A stretch of 64,000 bases of DNA from an uncultured bacterium (GTDB taxonomy: Bacteria; Bacillota; Clostridia; Oscillospirales; Oscillospiraceae): the NCBI GenBank assembly GCA_945873205.1, contig CAMCCC010000002.1, positions 104,983-168,982 of the forward strand, written 5' to 3'. A program made the translations under genes and the position numbers. Below, in pieces: positions 37,762 through 46,426 of the stretch (its first letter is position 1; each line of letters begins with the position of its first letter). The notes beneath the pieces are model-generated. The model saw only the letters and a program-made list of their open reading frames with translations, did not search any database and was not told the DNA's origin.

Positions 37762-38757
37762 ATGAACCTGAACTATTTTCTGGGCGCCAATTCCTGCCGG
37801 GGCTTCTATTCCCTCTATGGCAGCTTTCCCCCCGGGGAGGGCAGCTTCCTGCACATCATCAAAGGCGGCCCCGGCAATGGGAAGTCCGGCTTTATGCGCC
37901 GTCTGGCCGCCGCAGCGGAGGAAAAGGGGCTGGAGGTGGAAACCGTCCTCTGCTCCGGGGACCCGGACTCCCTGGACGGCGTCTACATCCCCGCCCTCCG
38001 CCAGGCCTGGTGCGACGGCACCGCCCCCCACGTCACCGAGCCTGCCGCCTTTGCCGTAGACGCAGATTATGTCAACCTCGGTGCGTTCTGTCATCTGCCG
38101 CTGTCCTCCCCGGATGGAGAGCAGATTCAAGGGCTGAACCGGGCCTATAAGGCCCTCTACCGGCAGGCCTATGCCCTGCTCTCCGCTGCCGCCAGCGTCC
38201 GGGACGCCGCCCCGGAAGAAAGCCCGACCGCCTGGCTGTCCGGATACGTCGGCGGCATCCTGGACCGGGAGCTGCATCAGGTACCCGCCAAGCCCCAGCC
38301 GGTGCTCCGCCGTTTTTTCAGCGCCATCAGCTGCCAGGGCTATGTCCATTTGAATGAAGAAATTGAAAAGTTATGTAAACTTATCTATGCCTTTGACGCC
38401 AATGCTCCCACCGCCCTGGAGCTGGTGCTTCGGGAGGCCCAGGCCCGGGGCGCCCGGCTCATTCTCTCCCCCGACCCCCTGGACCCTGTCAGACTCTCCG
38501 CTGTTCTGCTGCCGGACTGCGGCCTGGCCTTTGTTGACCCCGGCTGGGAGCTGCCCGGCTGCCAGCATATCCAGCTGAAACCCGCCCCCAGCCCCAGTCC
38601 GGCGCCCTTTGCTGCCCTCATGGAGCAGGCCCTGGAAAAGCTCCGCCAGGCCAAAGCCCTCCACGACCAACTGGAGGCAGTCTATAAACCCTACATGGAC
38701 TTCCCCGCCCTGGACGCCTTTACCGTCCAGCAGATCGAAGCCCATATTCTCTCGTGA
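37762..38757 (+). CDS. P-loop ATPase-like protein of unknown function
   Basis: 331 aa; GSFLHIIKGGPGNGKSGFMRRLAAAAEEKGLEVETVLCSGDPDSLDGVYIP (Walker A GGPGNGKS). Confidence 0.8.
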   Translation: MNLNYFLGANSCRGFYSLYGSFPPGEGSFLHIIKGGPGNGKSGFMRRLAAAAEEKGLEVETVLCSGDPDSLDGVYIPALRQAWCDGTAPHVTEPAAFAVDADYVNLGAFCHLPLSSPDGEQIQGLNRAYKALYRQAYALLSAAASVRDAAPEESPTAWLSGYVGGILDRELHQVPAKPQPVLRRFFSAISCQGYVHLNEEIEKLCKLIYAFDANAPTALELVLREAQARGARLILSPDPLDPVRLSAVLLPDCGLAFVDPGWELPGCQHIQLKPAPSPSPAPFAALMEQALEKLRQAKALHDQLEAVYKPYMDFPALDAFTVQQIEAHILS

Positions 38758-38905
38758 TTTCATAACCCGCAAAGCCTTGCAAACACTGGACTTTCCTAAC
38801 GGTCGTGCCGCAAAATCGTGCCGATTGGTTGACATTTTTCCATGGCTGTCATATCCTCAAAGGGAACTTGCAAGTTGATTTCATCCGCCCAAAGGAGAAT
38901 CACCC

Positions 38906-40342
38906 ATGGAACATAAAAAGACCTTCGGCAGCTTTATCCTTCAGCGCCGCAAGGAGCTGGGCATGACCCAAAAGGACTTTGCTGCCCGTCTCTTCGTCAC
39001 CGAGTCCGCCGTCTCCAAATGGGAGCGGGGCCTCAGCTACCCGGACATTACCCTAATCCAAAACATCTGCGAGGTGCTGGCCGTCTCCGAGCATGAGCTG
39101 CTTTCCGGCAGTGAAGACACCCGCCAGCGCAATTCCGACCGGTTGGCAGAGCGCTACATCCGCCTCTGCCGCCGCACTCGCCTGACCCAATTCATCCTCT
39201 ACGGTGCCGTATTGCTGAGCTGCGCCATTGTGAACCTGGCCACGGCCCACCGGCTGGACTGGTTTTTCATCGTTTTATTCTCGGTGCTGCTCTGCGCCTC
39301 CATCCTGCTGGTGCCCAGTCTCTGCGCTCTGGACAGCAAGTGGGAGCGCTGGCGCCCTCTGCTGAGCTTTGGTGGCTTCACCGCCTCCCTGCTGCTATTG
39401 CTGCTGTCCATCTGCCTGTATTGCGGCGGGAACTGGTTCTTCGTCGCCGCTGCCGCCTGCCTCTTTGCCCTCAGTCTGCTGATTTTGCCCTTCCTGCTGC
39501 CCCGGCTGCCCCTGCCGGAAAAGTACAGCCGTTGCCGCCTCTCTCTGTATCTGGCTGCCGGGACGCTGATGCTGCTTCTTCTGCTTCTGGTCTGCTGCGT
39601 CCACACCGGCGGGGATTGGTTCGTCCTTGCCGCGGTGTCCATCCTCTTTGGCCTGGGTTTTCTGTTCACCCCGGTTTTCCTCCGCCAGCTCCCCCTGCCG
39701 GAGCGCCTGCAAAGCTGTAAGACCAGCCTGTATCTTGCCATCCAGACCGGCCTGCTGCTGTTGCTCTTGCTGGTGTCCTGCCTCCATACCGGAGGCCGCT
39801 GGTTCCCTGTGGCCGCCGTGTCCTGTCTCTTCGGCCTGGCCCTGGTGTGCCTGCCCCTGGTTTTCCACCAGGTAAAGCTCCCCGGGAAATGGGGCTGCAA
39901 CCGCCTGCTGCTGTATTTCTGCATAGAGTCCCTGCTGCTGTTGCTCATTGTCTGTCTGGCCCACGCCACCGGCAGCACCGGCTTCGACCTGCGCTGCTTC
40001 ACCGCCGACAGTCTGGTTACCCTGCTGATGCTGGCTCTGCCCTGGGGGCTGATGCTCTTCCTGCGCTATCTCCCCGCCAATTGGTACTTCCGCTCCGCCG
40101 CGGCCTGCGGCTGGGGCAGCCTGTGGGTCTGGACCTGCCCTCTGCTGCTGGACACCATTCTGAGCGCCTTTTACGGCTGGCAGGACGGCCTGAATACCTA
40201 CACCCTGACCACCCCTTTTACCGCCTTCAGACCGGACTTTGCTTGCCCCTGGTTCTGGGATGCGCTGCTGATTCTCTCCCTGGCAGTCGCCGCCCTGGCG
40301 CTGGCCTGCCTGGGCCTGCGGCAGCAAGCGCAGAACAAATGA
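38906..40342 (+). CDS. XRE HTH protein with multi-TM C-terminus made of about 60-aa tandem repeats
   Basis: 478 aa; FGSFILQRRKELGMTQKDFAARLFVTESAVSKWERGLSYPDITLIQNICEVLAVSEHELLSG, then repeated LPLPEK/LPLPER...LLLLLLV.C.HTGG.WF..AAVS..FGL units. Confidence 0.88.
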   Translation: MEHKKTFGSFILQRRKELGMTQKDFAARLFVTESAVSKWERGLSYPDITLIQNICEVLAVSEHELLSGSEDTRQRNSDRLAERYIRLCRRTRLTQFILYGAVLLSCAIVNLATAHRLDWFFIVLFSVLLCASILLVPSLCALDSKWERWRPLLSFGGFTASLLLLLLSICLYCGGNWFFVAAAACLFALSLLILPFLLPRLPLPEKYSRCRLSLYLAAGTLMLLLLLLVCCVHTGGDWFVLAAVSILFGLGFLFTPVFLRQLPLPERLQSCKTSLYLAIQTGLLLLLLLVSCLHTGGRWFPVAAVSCLFGLALVCLPLVFHQVKLPGKWGCNRLLLYFCIESLLLLLIVCLAHATGSTGFDLRCFTADSLVTLLMLALPWGLMLFLRYLPANWYFRSAAACGWGSLWVWTCPLLLDTILSAFYGWQDGLNTYTLTTPFTAFRPDFACPWFWDALLILSLAVAALALACLGLRQQAQNK

Positions 40343-40400
40343 GTCTCCACTCCTTCACCGCTCTGCAATCTTTTTGCGGAGCGGTTTTTCTCACTCATCC

Positions 40401-40429
40401 TTGATTTCTTTTACGCCTTTTGCTACAAT
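40401..40429 (+). promoter_or_regulatory. Sigma-A-type promoter for Fur-family gene
   Basis: TTGATT, 17 nt, TACAAT. Confidence 0.6.
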
Positions 40430-40469
40430 AGTACAAAGTCCTAGTATTATAAAATAAGAGGAATTTTTT

Positions 40470-40871
40470 ATGAAAACACGGCGCAACTCAAAGCAGCGGC
40501 AGCTGGTGCTGGAGGCGGTGAAGGCCCGCTGTGACCATCCCACTGCCGACCAGATCTATCTGGACGTGCGCACTCAGGATGATAAGATCAGCCGGGGCAC
40601 GGTGTACCGTAATCTGGGTCTGTTGTCCGATGAGGGGCAGATCAGTCAGGTGCGGGTACCGGCGGCGGACCGCTATGATCTGCGGCAGGACCGGCATTAC
40701 CACCTGTTCTGCACCGGCTGCGGCCGGGTCTTTGACGCTCCCCTGCCCTATCACGCGGAGTACGACGCCCAGATTGGGGAGGAAACCGGCTTTCAGGTCA
40801 GCCGCCACCGGCTGGTCTTTGAGGGACTGTGTTCCGACTGCGTGAAGAATCAGAAGCAAAAAAAAGAATAA
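40470..40871 (+). CDS. Fur-family regulator (PerR-like)
   Basis: 133 aa; SKQRQLVLEAVKARCDHPTADQIYLDVRTQDDKISRGTVYRNLGLLSDEGQI, HYHLFCTGCGRVFD, C-terminal CxxC. Confidence 0.92.
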   Translation: MKTRRNSKQRQLVLEAVKARCDHPTADQIYLDVRTQDDKISRGTVYRNLGLLSDEGQISQVRVPAADRYDLRQDRHYHLFCTGCGRVFDAPLPYHAEYDAQIGEETGFQVSRHRLVFEGLCSDCVKNQKQKKE

Positions 40872-40885
40872 TAGGAGGAAATGTT

Positions 40886-42433
40886 ATGGCTGTTTACAAA
40901 TGCATTGTCTGCGGTGCGATCTATGACGAGGAGAAGGAGGGCAAGCCCATCAGCGCGCTGGACTGCTGCCCGGTGTGCAAGCTGCCGGTGTCCAACCTGG
41001 TGCCGGTGCCCCCCTCTGTGGAGGCGGCGCCGCCCAAGTCTTATTCCGGCCCCCTGAACTATGACCCTGCCACCGCCCGGAATGACCCCAGTTGCCGCTA
41101 CATGGCGGAGATCCATGAGATGGCAGTCACCGGCAAGTCCATCGGCGGCTCCATGGGCACCCTGATGCCCATGCCCAACTGGGACGATATTCTCCTGCTG
41201 GGCGCCCAGCTGAATCCTGCTCCCCTGAACGACGGCGACCCGGTGGATACCACCACCGTCATCGGCAAGCACGCCCAAAAGCCCATGGTGCTGGAAAACC
41301 CGGTGTACATCTCCCATATGTCCTTCGGCGCGTTGTCCAAGGAGGTGAAGGTGGCCCTGTCCAAGGGCTCCGCCATGGCCAGAACCGCCATGTGCAGCGG
41401 TGAGGGCGGCATCCTGCCGGAGGAGCGGCAGGCCGCCTATAAGTACATCTTTGAGTATATCCCCAACAAATACAGTGTCACCGATGAAAACCTCCGGGCC
41501 GCCGATGCTATCGAGATCAAGATCGGTCAGGGCACCAAGCCAGGCATGGGCGGCCACCTGCCCGGCGAGAAGGTGACGGCGGAGATCGCCGCCATCCGCG
41601 GCAAGAAGCAGGGGGAGGACGTGCAGAGCCCCAGCAAGTTCCCGGAGCTGAACAGCAAGGAGGACCTGCGGGACATGGTGGAAATGCTGCGCCGCCGCTC
41701 GGAAGGCCGCCCCATCGGCATCAAGCTGGCCGCCGGCAACCTGGAGCGGGATCTGGAATATTGCGTCTTCGCCGGGGCAGATTTTGTCACCATTGACGGC
41801 CGTGGCGGGGCCACCGGCTCCAGCCCCCTGCTGCTGCGGGAGGCCACCACGATTCCCACCATCTACGCCCTCAGCCGGGCCCGGAAGTACCTGGATTCCG
41901 TGGGCTCCGATATGGCCCTGGTTATCACCGGCGGCCTGCGGGTATCGGCGGATTTTGCCAAGGCCCTGGCCATGGGCGCTGACGCCATTGCCATCGCCAG
42001 CTCCGCCCTCATCGCCGCCGCCTGCCAGCAGTATCGCATCTGCGGCAGCGGCAACTGCCCCGTGGGCGTAGCCACCCAGAACCCGGAATTGCGACAGCGC
42101 CTGAAGGTCGATGCCGCCGCCCAGCGGGTGGCCAACTTCCTGAACGTGTCCCTGGAGGAGCTGAAGACCTTCGCCCGGGTCACCGGCAATCCCTCTGTCC
42201 ACGGCCTGTCTCTGGACAATCTGGTCACCACCGACCGGGACATTGCCGAGTATACCGGCATCCGCCACATAGGCCAGCCCTGTCCTCCTGCCGCCCCCGC
42301 CCCTGCGGCCACTCCGGCGGCGGAGCAGTACGAGTGCCTGCTCTGCGGCCACGTCTTTGAAGCGGCCCCGGGAGAAACGCCCACCTGCCCCCGCTGCCTG
42401 GCCACCGGCGCCATGCTCCAGAAGCTGAGCTGA
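40886..42433 (+). CDS. FMN-binding glutamate synthase-family protein with N- and C-terminal rubredoxin-like domains
   Basis: MAVYKCIVCGAIYDEEKEGKPISALDCCPVCKLP; ISHMSFGALSKEVKVALSKGSAMARTAMCSGEGGI...IKIGQGTKPGMGGHLPGEKV; C-term YECLLCGHVFEAAPGETPTCPRCLATG. Confidence 0.93.
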   Translation: MAVYKCIVCGAIYDEEKEGKPISALDCCPVCKLPVSNLVPVPPSVEAAPPKSYSGPLNYDPATARNDPSCRYMAEIHEMAVTGKSIGGSMGTLMPMPNWDDILLLGAQLNPAPLNDGDPVDTTTVIGKHAQKPMVLENPVYISHMSFGALSKEVKVALSKGSAMARTAMCSGEGGILPEERQAAYKYIFEYIPNKYSVTDENLRAADAIEIKIGQGTKPGMGGHLPGEKVTAEIAAIRGKKQGEDVQSPSKFPELNSKEDLRDMVEMLRRRSEGRPIGIKLAAGNLERDLEYCVFAGADFVTIDGRGGATGSSPLLLREATTIPTIYALSRARKYLDSVGSDMALVITGGLRVSADFAKALAMGADAIAIASSALIAAACQQYRICGSGNCPVGVATQNPELRQRLKVDAAAQRVANFLNVSLEELKTFARVTGNPSVHGLSLDNLVTTDRDIAEYTGIRHIGQPCPPAAPAPAATPAAEQYECLLCGHVFEAAPGETPTCPRCLATGAMLQKLS

Positions 42434-42449
42434 GTCCCTGTAAAAAGTA

Positions 42450-42483
42450 CAAAGCGCATGCCATCCAAGGGATGGTATGCGCT
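42450..42483. terminator. Terminator-like hairpin, left duplicate
   Basis: agcgcatgccatccaagggatggtatgcgct. Confidence 0.75.
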
Positions 42484-42488
42484 GAGTC

Positions 42489-42734
42489 TGTCAAAAAACC
42501 ACACCGCGAGGAAGGGGGAACGCTTTCTCAAGCCTTCCCCTTGAGGGGAAGGTGCCCAGTGCGCACACTGGGCGGATGAGGTGGAAATCCTGCTTTTTTG
42601 ACAGAAGTTTCTGCTTTTTCCCAGTTTTTTATTTGCCACCTCATCAGTCGGCTTCGCCGCCAGCTTCCCCTCAAGGGGAAGCCTTTGACCAGCAGTATAC
42701 ACTGGTACGGCATGTAAAACCGACTTTTTTGACA
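42489..42734. repeat. Long-form double-hairpin repeat with TGTCAAAAAA ends
   Basis: tgtcaaaaaacc ... ttttttgaca, with two hairpin modules inside. Confidence 0.9.
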
Positions 42735-42738
42735 AGCT

Positions 42739-42776
42739 GAGCGCATGCCATCCAAGCGATGGTATGCGCTTTTTTC
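42739..42776. terminator. Terminator hairpin, right duplicate
   Basis: agcgcatgccatccaagcgatggtatgcgcttttttc. Confidence 0.85.
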
Positions 42777-42790
42777 AATAATATAAATCC

Positions 42791-43675
42791 TTATTTCTTC
42801 TTCACCGGCCGCAGCTCGATATAGCCCCGCTCTCCCCGGGGCTCCAGCTGGATGCGGGGATTGCTGTCGTCCCAGGCATAGCCGATCACAGCCGGGTCAT
42901 AGCGGTCCATGGCCGCTTCCACCGCCTGGATGGCCTGGGAATAGTCTTCCTCCCGGAAGGGTTCTCCCTGAAAGGCCAGGTATTCCGCCGCCGGCAGGTC
43001 GATCACATCGAAGCCCTCCGGGATTTTCCCCGCGTAATCCGGCGCCACCTCTACGCCCTGCACGTAGGTGGAGGTGCCGGGCTTTTTATACTGCTCCGGC
43101 AGCCACAGGCACACCGGCTCCGCCTCCCTGGGGCAGATGCTGAGAAGCAGCCCCCACACATCGCAGCCCACTTCCCCGCAGTAGGCGAAATATTCCTCCG
43201 CCGCCACGCCCCGCTTGATCAGCACCTTTCGTGCCGGCTTCTGAATCACCTGCACAAACACGCTCTGCACATTTTCCATGGTCACATTCTCCCTTCTCAG
43301 TTCCCGGAATTTCACACCGTAGGGGATGAACAGGGCAAGAGGCACCGGGTCCCTGGCATACTGGCCGGGATTGCAGCCAAACTCCCGGCAGAAAGCCCTG
43401 GTATAACCGTCCACACTGCCAAAGCCCAGGTCAAAGGCCACATCGGTGACGCGGCAGTTCTCATCCCGCAGCCGCAGGGCCGAGCGGGACAGCCGCAGCC
43501 GCCGGATGTACTCCGCCGGACTCAGCCCCAGGTATTCCCGGAACAGCCGGTAAGAATGCCAGGGCGAAAACAGCGACGCCCCCGCCAGATCCGCCAGTGT
43601 GATCTCCTGCTCCAGATGCTCCTCAATATAGTCCTGCATCCGCTGGACAGCCAGCGTCTGTTCCCTCATTCCCAT
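42791..43675 (-). CDS. AraC-family regulator with GyrI-like effector-binding domain
   Basis: 294 aa; MQDYIEEHLEQEITLADLAGASLFSPWHSYRLFREYLGLSPAEYIRRLRLSRSALRL...VTDVAFDLGFGSVDGYTRAFCREFGCNPGQY. Confidence 0.93.
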   Translation of the reverse strand: MGMREQTLAVQRMQDYIEEHLEQEITLADLAGASLFSPWHSYRLFREYLGLSPAEYIRRLRLSRSALRLRDENCRVTDVAFDLGFGSVDGYTRAFCREFGCNPGQYARDPVPLALFIPYGVKFRELRRENVTMENVQSVFVQVIQKPARKVLIKRGVAAEEYFAYCGEVGCDVWGLLLSICPREAEPVCLWLPEQYKKPGTSTYVQGVEVAPDYAGKIPEGFDVIDLPAAEYLAFQGEPFREEDYSQAIQAVEAAMDRYDPAVIGYAWDDSNPRIQLEPRGERGYIELRPVKKK

Positions 43676-43790
43676 CGCCTCCCTACGCCGGTGATTCTAC
43701 CGTTTTTGAGAAAGAAACACTCGACCTTTTTTGCCATTATAACATGAAAACCCGGGATCCAGAAACGGATCCCGGGCAAAGGATACGCAC

Positions 43791-45200
43791 TTATTTCTTC
43801 AGGGCAGCTTCCGGGTTGGCAAAGTGCTCCTTGGTCAGCTTTGCCACCACGCCGGACAGGGCGAAGATGGCCACGAAGTTGGGCACTGCCATCAGGCCGT
43901 TGAAGGTATCCGCCAGGTCCCACACCACGTCGATAGGGGACACGCAGCCGATGACGATCACAATGGCAAACACGATCTGATAGGGTCGGATGGACTTGCC
44001 GCCGAACAGATACTGGATGCAGCGGCTGCCGTAGAGGGCCCAGCCCAGCACCGTGGAGAAGGCAAAGAGCATCAGGGCCACTGCCACAAACAGGGCGGAG
44101 AACTGCTCGCCGAACACGGTGGCGAAGGCGCTGCGGATCAGTTCGGAGCCGGGCTTGACGCCGAAGTTGATCTCAACCCCGCTGCAGATGATGGTCAAAG
44201 CGGTGAGAGAGCAGATGACGATGGTGTCCATAAACACTTCAAAGATACCGTAGAGTCCCTGATGCACGGCGGAGGGGGTCTCCGCGGCGGCGTGGGCGAT
44301 ACCGGCGGAGCCAAGGCCCGCCTCATTGGAGAAGGCGCTGCGGCGCAGGCCCCAGACGATGGCCTGCTTCAGGGCGATGCCGGAGGCGGCGCCCATGACA
44401 GCCCGGGGAGCAAATGCAGCGGAGAAGATTTTGCCAAAAGCGCCGGGGATGTTCTGGGCGTGGCAAATCAGAACGATGAGACAAACCAGAATATACAGCA
44501 GACTCATGAACGGAATCAGCTTTTCGGTAACGCTGCCGATGCGCTTGATACCGCCGATCAGGATCATGGCGATCAGCAGGGCCATGGAGATGCCCAGGAT
44601 CCAGCGGACCACCATAATGGCCTGGTCACTGAGGCTGAAGAACACATTGATGGCGTCGGTGATGGAGCCGGTGATGGAGTTGACCTGGCTCATGTTGCCG
44701 ATACCAAAGGAAGCCAGCACCGCGAAAACGGCAAACAGAACAGCCAGCCACTTCCATTTGGGACCAAGCCCCTTGGTAATGTAGTACATGGGGCCGCCCA
44801 CCCAGTCGCCGTGCTCATCCCGCTGGCGGTAGTGGATGGACAAGGTCACCTCCGAGTACTTGACCACCATGCCCATCAGGGCCGCCAGCCACAGCCAGAA
44901 CACTGCGCCGTAGCCGCCCAGGGCGATGGCCTGGGAGGTACCTACAATGTTGCCAGTGCCCACGGTGGCCGCCAGGGCCGTGGTGACCGCCTGCAAAGGC
45001 GTAACGGCGCCCTTGCCGGCCTCCATCTTTTTGAACATTTTGCCGACGGTGTTTTTCATGGCGTAGCCGAAGCGGCGGAACTGGATAAAGCCGGTCCGCA
45101 CCGTCAGCAGTACGCCGCCGATCATCACGCAGGGCAGAAAGATGTACAGCCAGGCCACCGTATTCAATGGGCCTGTAAAGAAGTTCAGTATTGCTTGCAT
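43791..45200 (-). CDS. Alanine/glycine:cation symporter (AGCS) family, second paralogue
   Basis: 469 aa from MQAILNFFTGPLNTVAWLYIFLPCVMIGGVLLTVRTGFIQFRRFGYAMKNTVGKMF; ATVGTGNIVGTSQAIALGGYGAVFWLW. Confidence 0.95.
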   Translation of the reverse strand: MQAILNFFTGPLNTVAWLYIFLPCVMIGGVLLTVRTGFIQFRRFGYAMKNTVGKMFKKMEAGKGAVTPLQAVTTALAATVGTGNIVGTSQAIALGGYGAVFWLWLAALMGMVVKYSEVTLSIHYRQRDEHGDWVGGPMYYITKGLGPKWKWLAVLFAVFAVLASFGIGNMSQVNSITGSITDAINVFFSLSDQAIMVVRWILGISMALLIAMILIGGIKRIGSVTEKLIPFMSLLYILVCLIVLICHAQNIPGAFGKIFSAAFAPRAVMGAASGIALKQAIVWGLRRSAFSNEAGLGSAGIAHAAAETPSAVHQGLYGIFEVFMDTIVICSLTALTIICSGVEINFGVKPGSELIRSAFATVFGEQFSALFVAVALMLFAFSTVLGWALYGSRCIQYLFGGKSIRPYQIVFAIVIVIGCVSPIDVVWDLADTFNGLMAVPNFVAIFALSGVVAKLTKEHFANPEAALKK

Positions 45201-45279
45201 AGTTTCTCCTCCCAATTTTTCTGACCGGGCACAGTCCCTATATTCTATGCGCCCAAGCCCTTTGATACCTGTCCGGGAA

Positions 45280-45315
45280 ACAAAAAAAGAGCTGCCGAAC
45301 TTCAGCAACTCCGGG
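45280..45315 (-). terminator. Terminator downstream of second glycine riboswitch
   Basis: Minus strand CGGAGTTGCTGAAGTTCGGCAGCTCTTTTTTTG. Confidence 0.85.
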
Positions 45316-45346
45316 TGGACGGGAGCAAACACCTTGCCCCTCGTTC

Positions 45347-45437
45347 CGCTCTGTCCTTTGGCCTGAGAGATTCGGCTTTCGCCTTGCACCTTCGGCACTC
45401 ATAAATGAGATTCTCCAGAGTTCCTCCACTGTCAGTC
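45347..45437 (-). promoter_or_regulatory. Glycine riboswitch
   Basis: Minus strand GGAACTCTGGAGAATCTCATTTATGAGTGCCGAAGGTGCAAGGCGAAAGCCGAATCTCTCAGGCCAAAGGACAGAGC. Confidence 0.95.
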
Positions 45438-45649
45438 AGCCTGACAGCTTCACGGGTATCAAATTTGATGTGGACAATATACCACAGCCAAAAGCCCTTT
45501 GCAAGAGAAAATTATTCAATCAGCTATAGTGTTAAATCATCACTGCGTCAAAGAAGTTTTTCCGTAAAAAATTACCAAAATTTCCTGCGGTTTACACCAG
45601 GCCGCCTTTGGTGTATACTGTGATTTATCCCACGGAAGGGAGTTTTTTC

Positions 45650-46378
45650 ATGTCAACCGATTTTTTTGCCCTGTATGATGCCCTGCTTGCCGGGGTCGAC
45701 AGCGCCGCGCCCGTTTTGTCCACCGCCATGGGGGAGCAGTGGTGCCTGACCGATACGGGGACCGGCCTGGGTCTCGCCATGCACACCCCCGGCGCCAGCG
45801 TCCCGCCCCTGTACCCGGCGGGACTTGCGGGTCTGCCCCTTTCCCAGGCCGCTCAGGCGGTGAAAAGCTGGAACCTGGAGGAGGCCAGCTTCGGCCTGGC
45901 GGCGATGAATACCTTTTATAACACGCCGGACCGCCTTGCCGGCCTGCCGGACTATGGCCATTATGCCGACGGCCTGGATCTCACCGGCAGGACCGTGGGC
46001 ATCGTGGGCCATATGCACGGCCCCGCCGGTCTGCGGGAGCAGGCCAGGGAAGTCTATATTCTGGAGCGGGATCCCAGGCCCGGGGACTACCCGGACTCCG
46101 CCTGTGAGCTGCTGCTGCCCCGCTGCGACCTGGTCATCATCACCGGCAGCAGCCTCATCAACAAGACCCTTCCCCGGCTGCTTTCCCTGTGTCCGAACGC
46201 CTATACCATTCTCACCGGCCCCAGCGTTCCCCTATGTCCGGCGCTGCTGGACTTCGGCATTGACCGGCTCTCCGGCCTGGTGGTGACGCAGCGGGAGGCC
46301 ATGACCGCCCATGTCCGCCAAAGCATCCCCGGCAACCCCTATTCCCTGGGCCGTGGCTTCCTCCTCCGCCGGGACTGA
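45650..46378 (+). CDS. DUF364-like (putative heavy-metal chelation) domain protein
   Basis: 243 aa; NLEEASFGLAAMNTFYNTPDRL, VGIVGHMHGPAGLREQAREVYILERDPRPGDYPDSACELLLPRCDLVIITGSSLINKTLPRLLSL. Confidence 0.8.
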   Translation: MSTDFFALYDALLAGVDSAAPVLSTAMGEQWCLTDTGTGLGLAMHTPGASVPPLYPAGLAGLPLSQAAQAVKSWNLEEASFGLAAMNTFYNTPDRLAGLPDYGHYADGLDLTGRTVGIVGHMHGPAGLREQAREVYILERDPRPGDYPDSACELLLPRCDLVIITGSSLINKTLPRLLSLCPNAYTILTGPSVPLCPALLDFGIDRLSGLVVTQREAMTAHVRQSIPGNPYSLGRGFLLRRD

Positions 46379-46382
46379 ACAG

Positions 46383-46418
46383 CAAAAAACATCCGCCCGA
46401 TGGGCGGATGTTTTTTGC
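46383..46418 (+). terminator. Intrinsic terminator (bidirectional)
   Basis: aaaaaacatccgcccgatgggcggatgttttttg. Confidence 0.9.
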
Positions 46419-46426
46419 TGTTTTTC

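Noticed and set aside
41863-42735. 290-aa - strand ORF MSKKSVLHAVPVYTAGQRLPLEGKL...
   Set aside because: Runs from a repeat into the antisense of the glutamate synthase-family gene
42552-42740. Recurrent ORFs beginning MPSAHTGRMRWKSCFF or containing GQRLPLEGKL / LPSVRTGHLPL (several loci)
   Set aside because: Translations of the intergenic hairpin repeats, not proteins; likely a source of spurious hypothetical entries in databases
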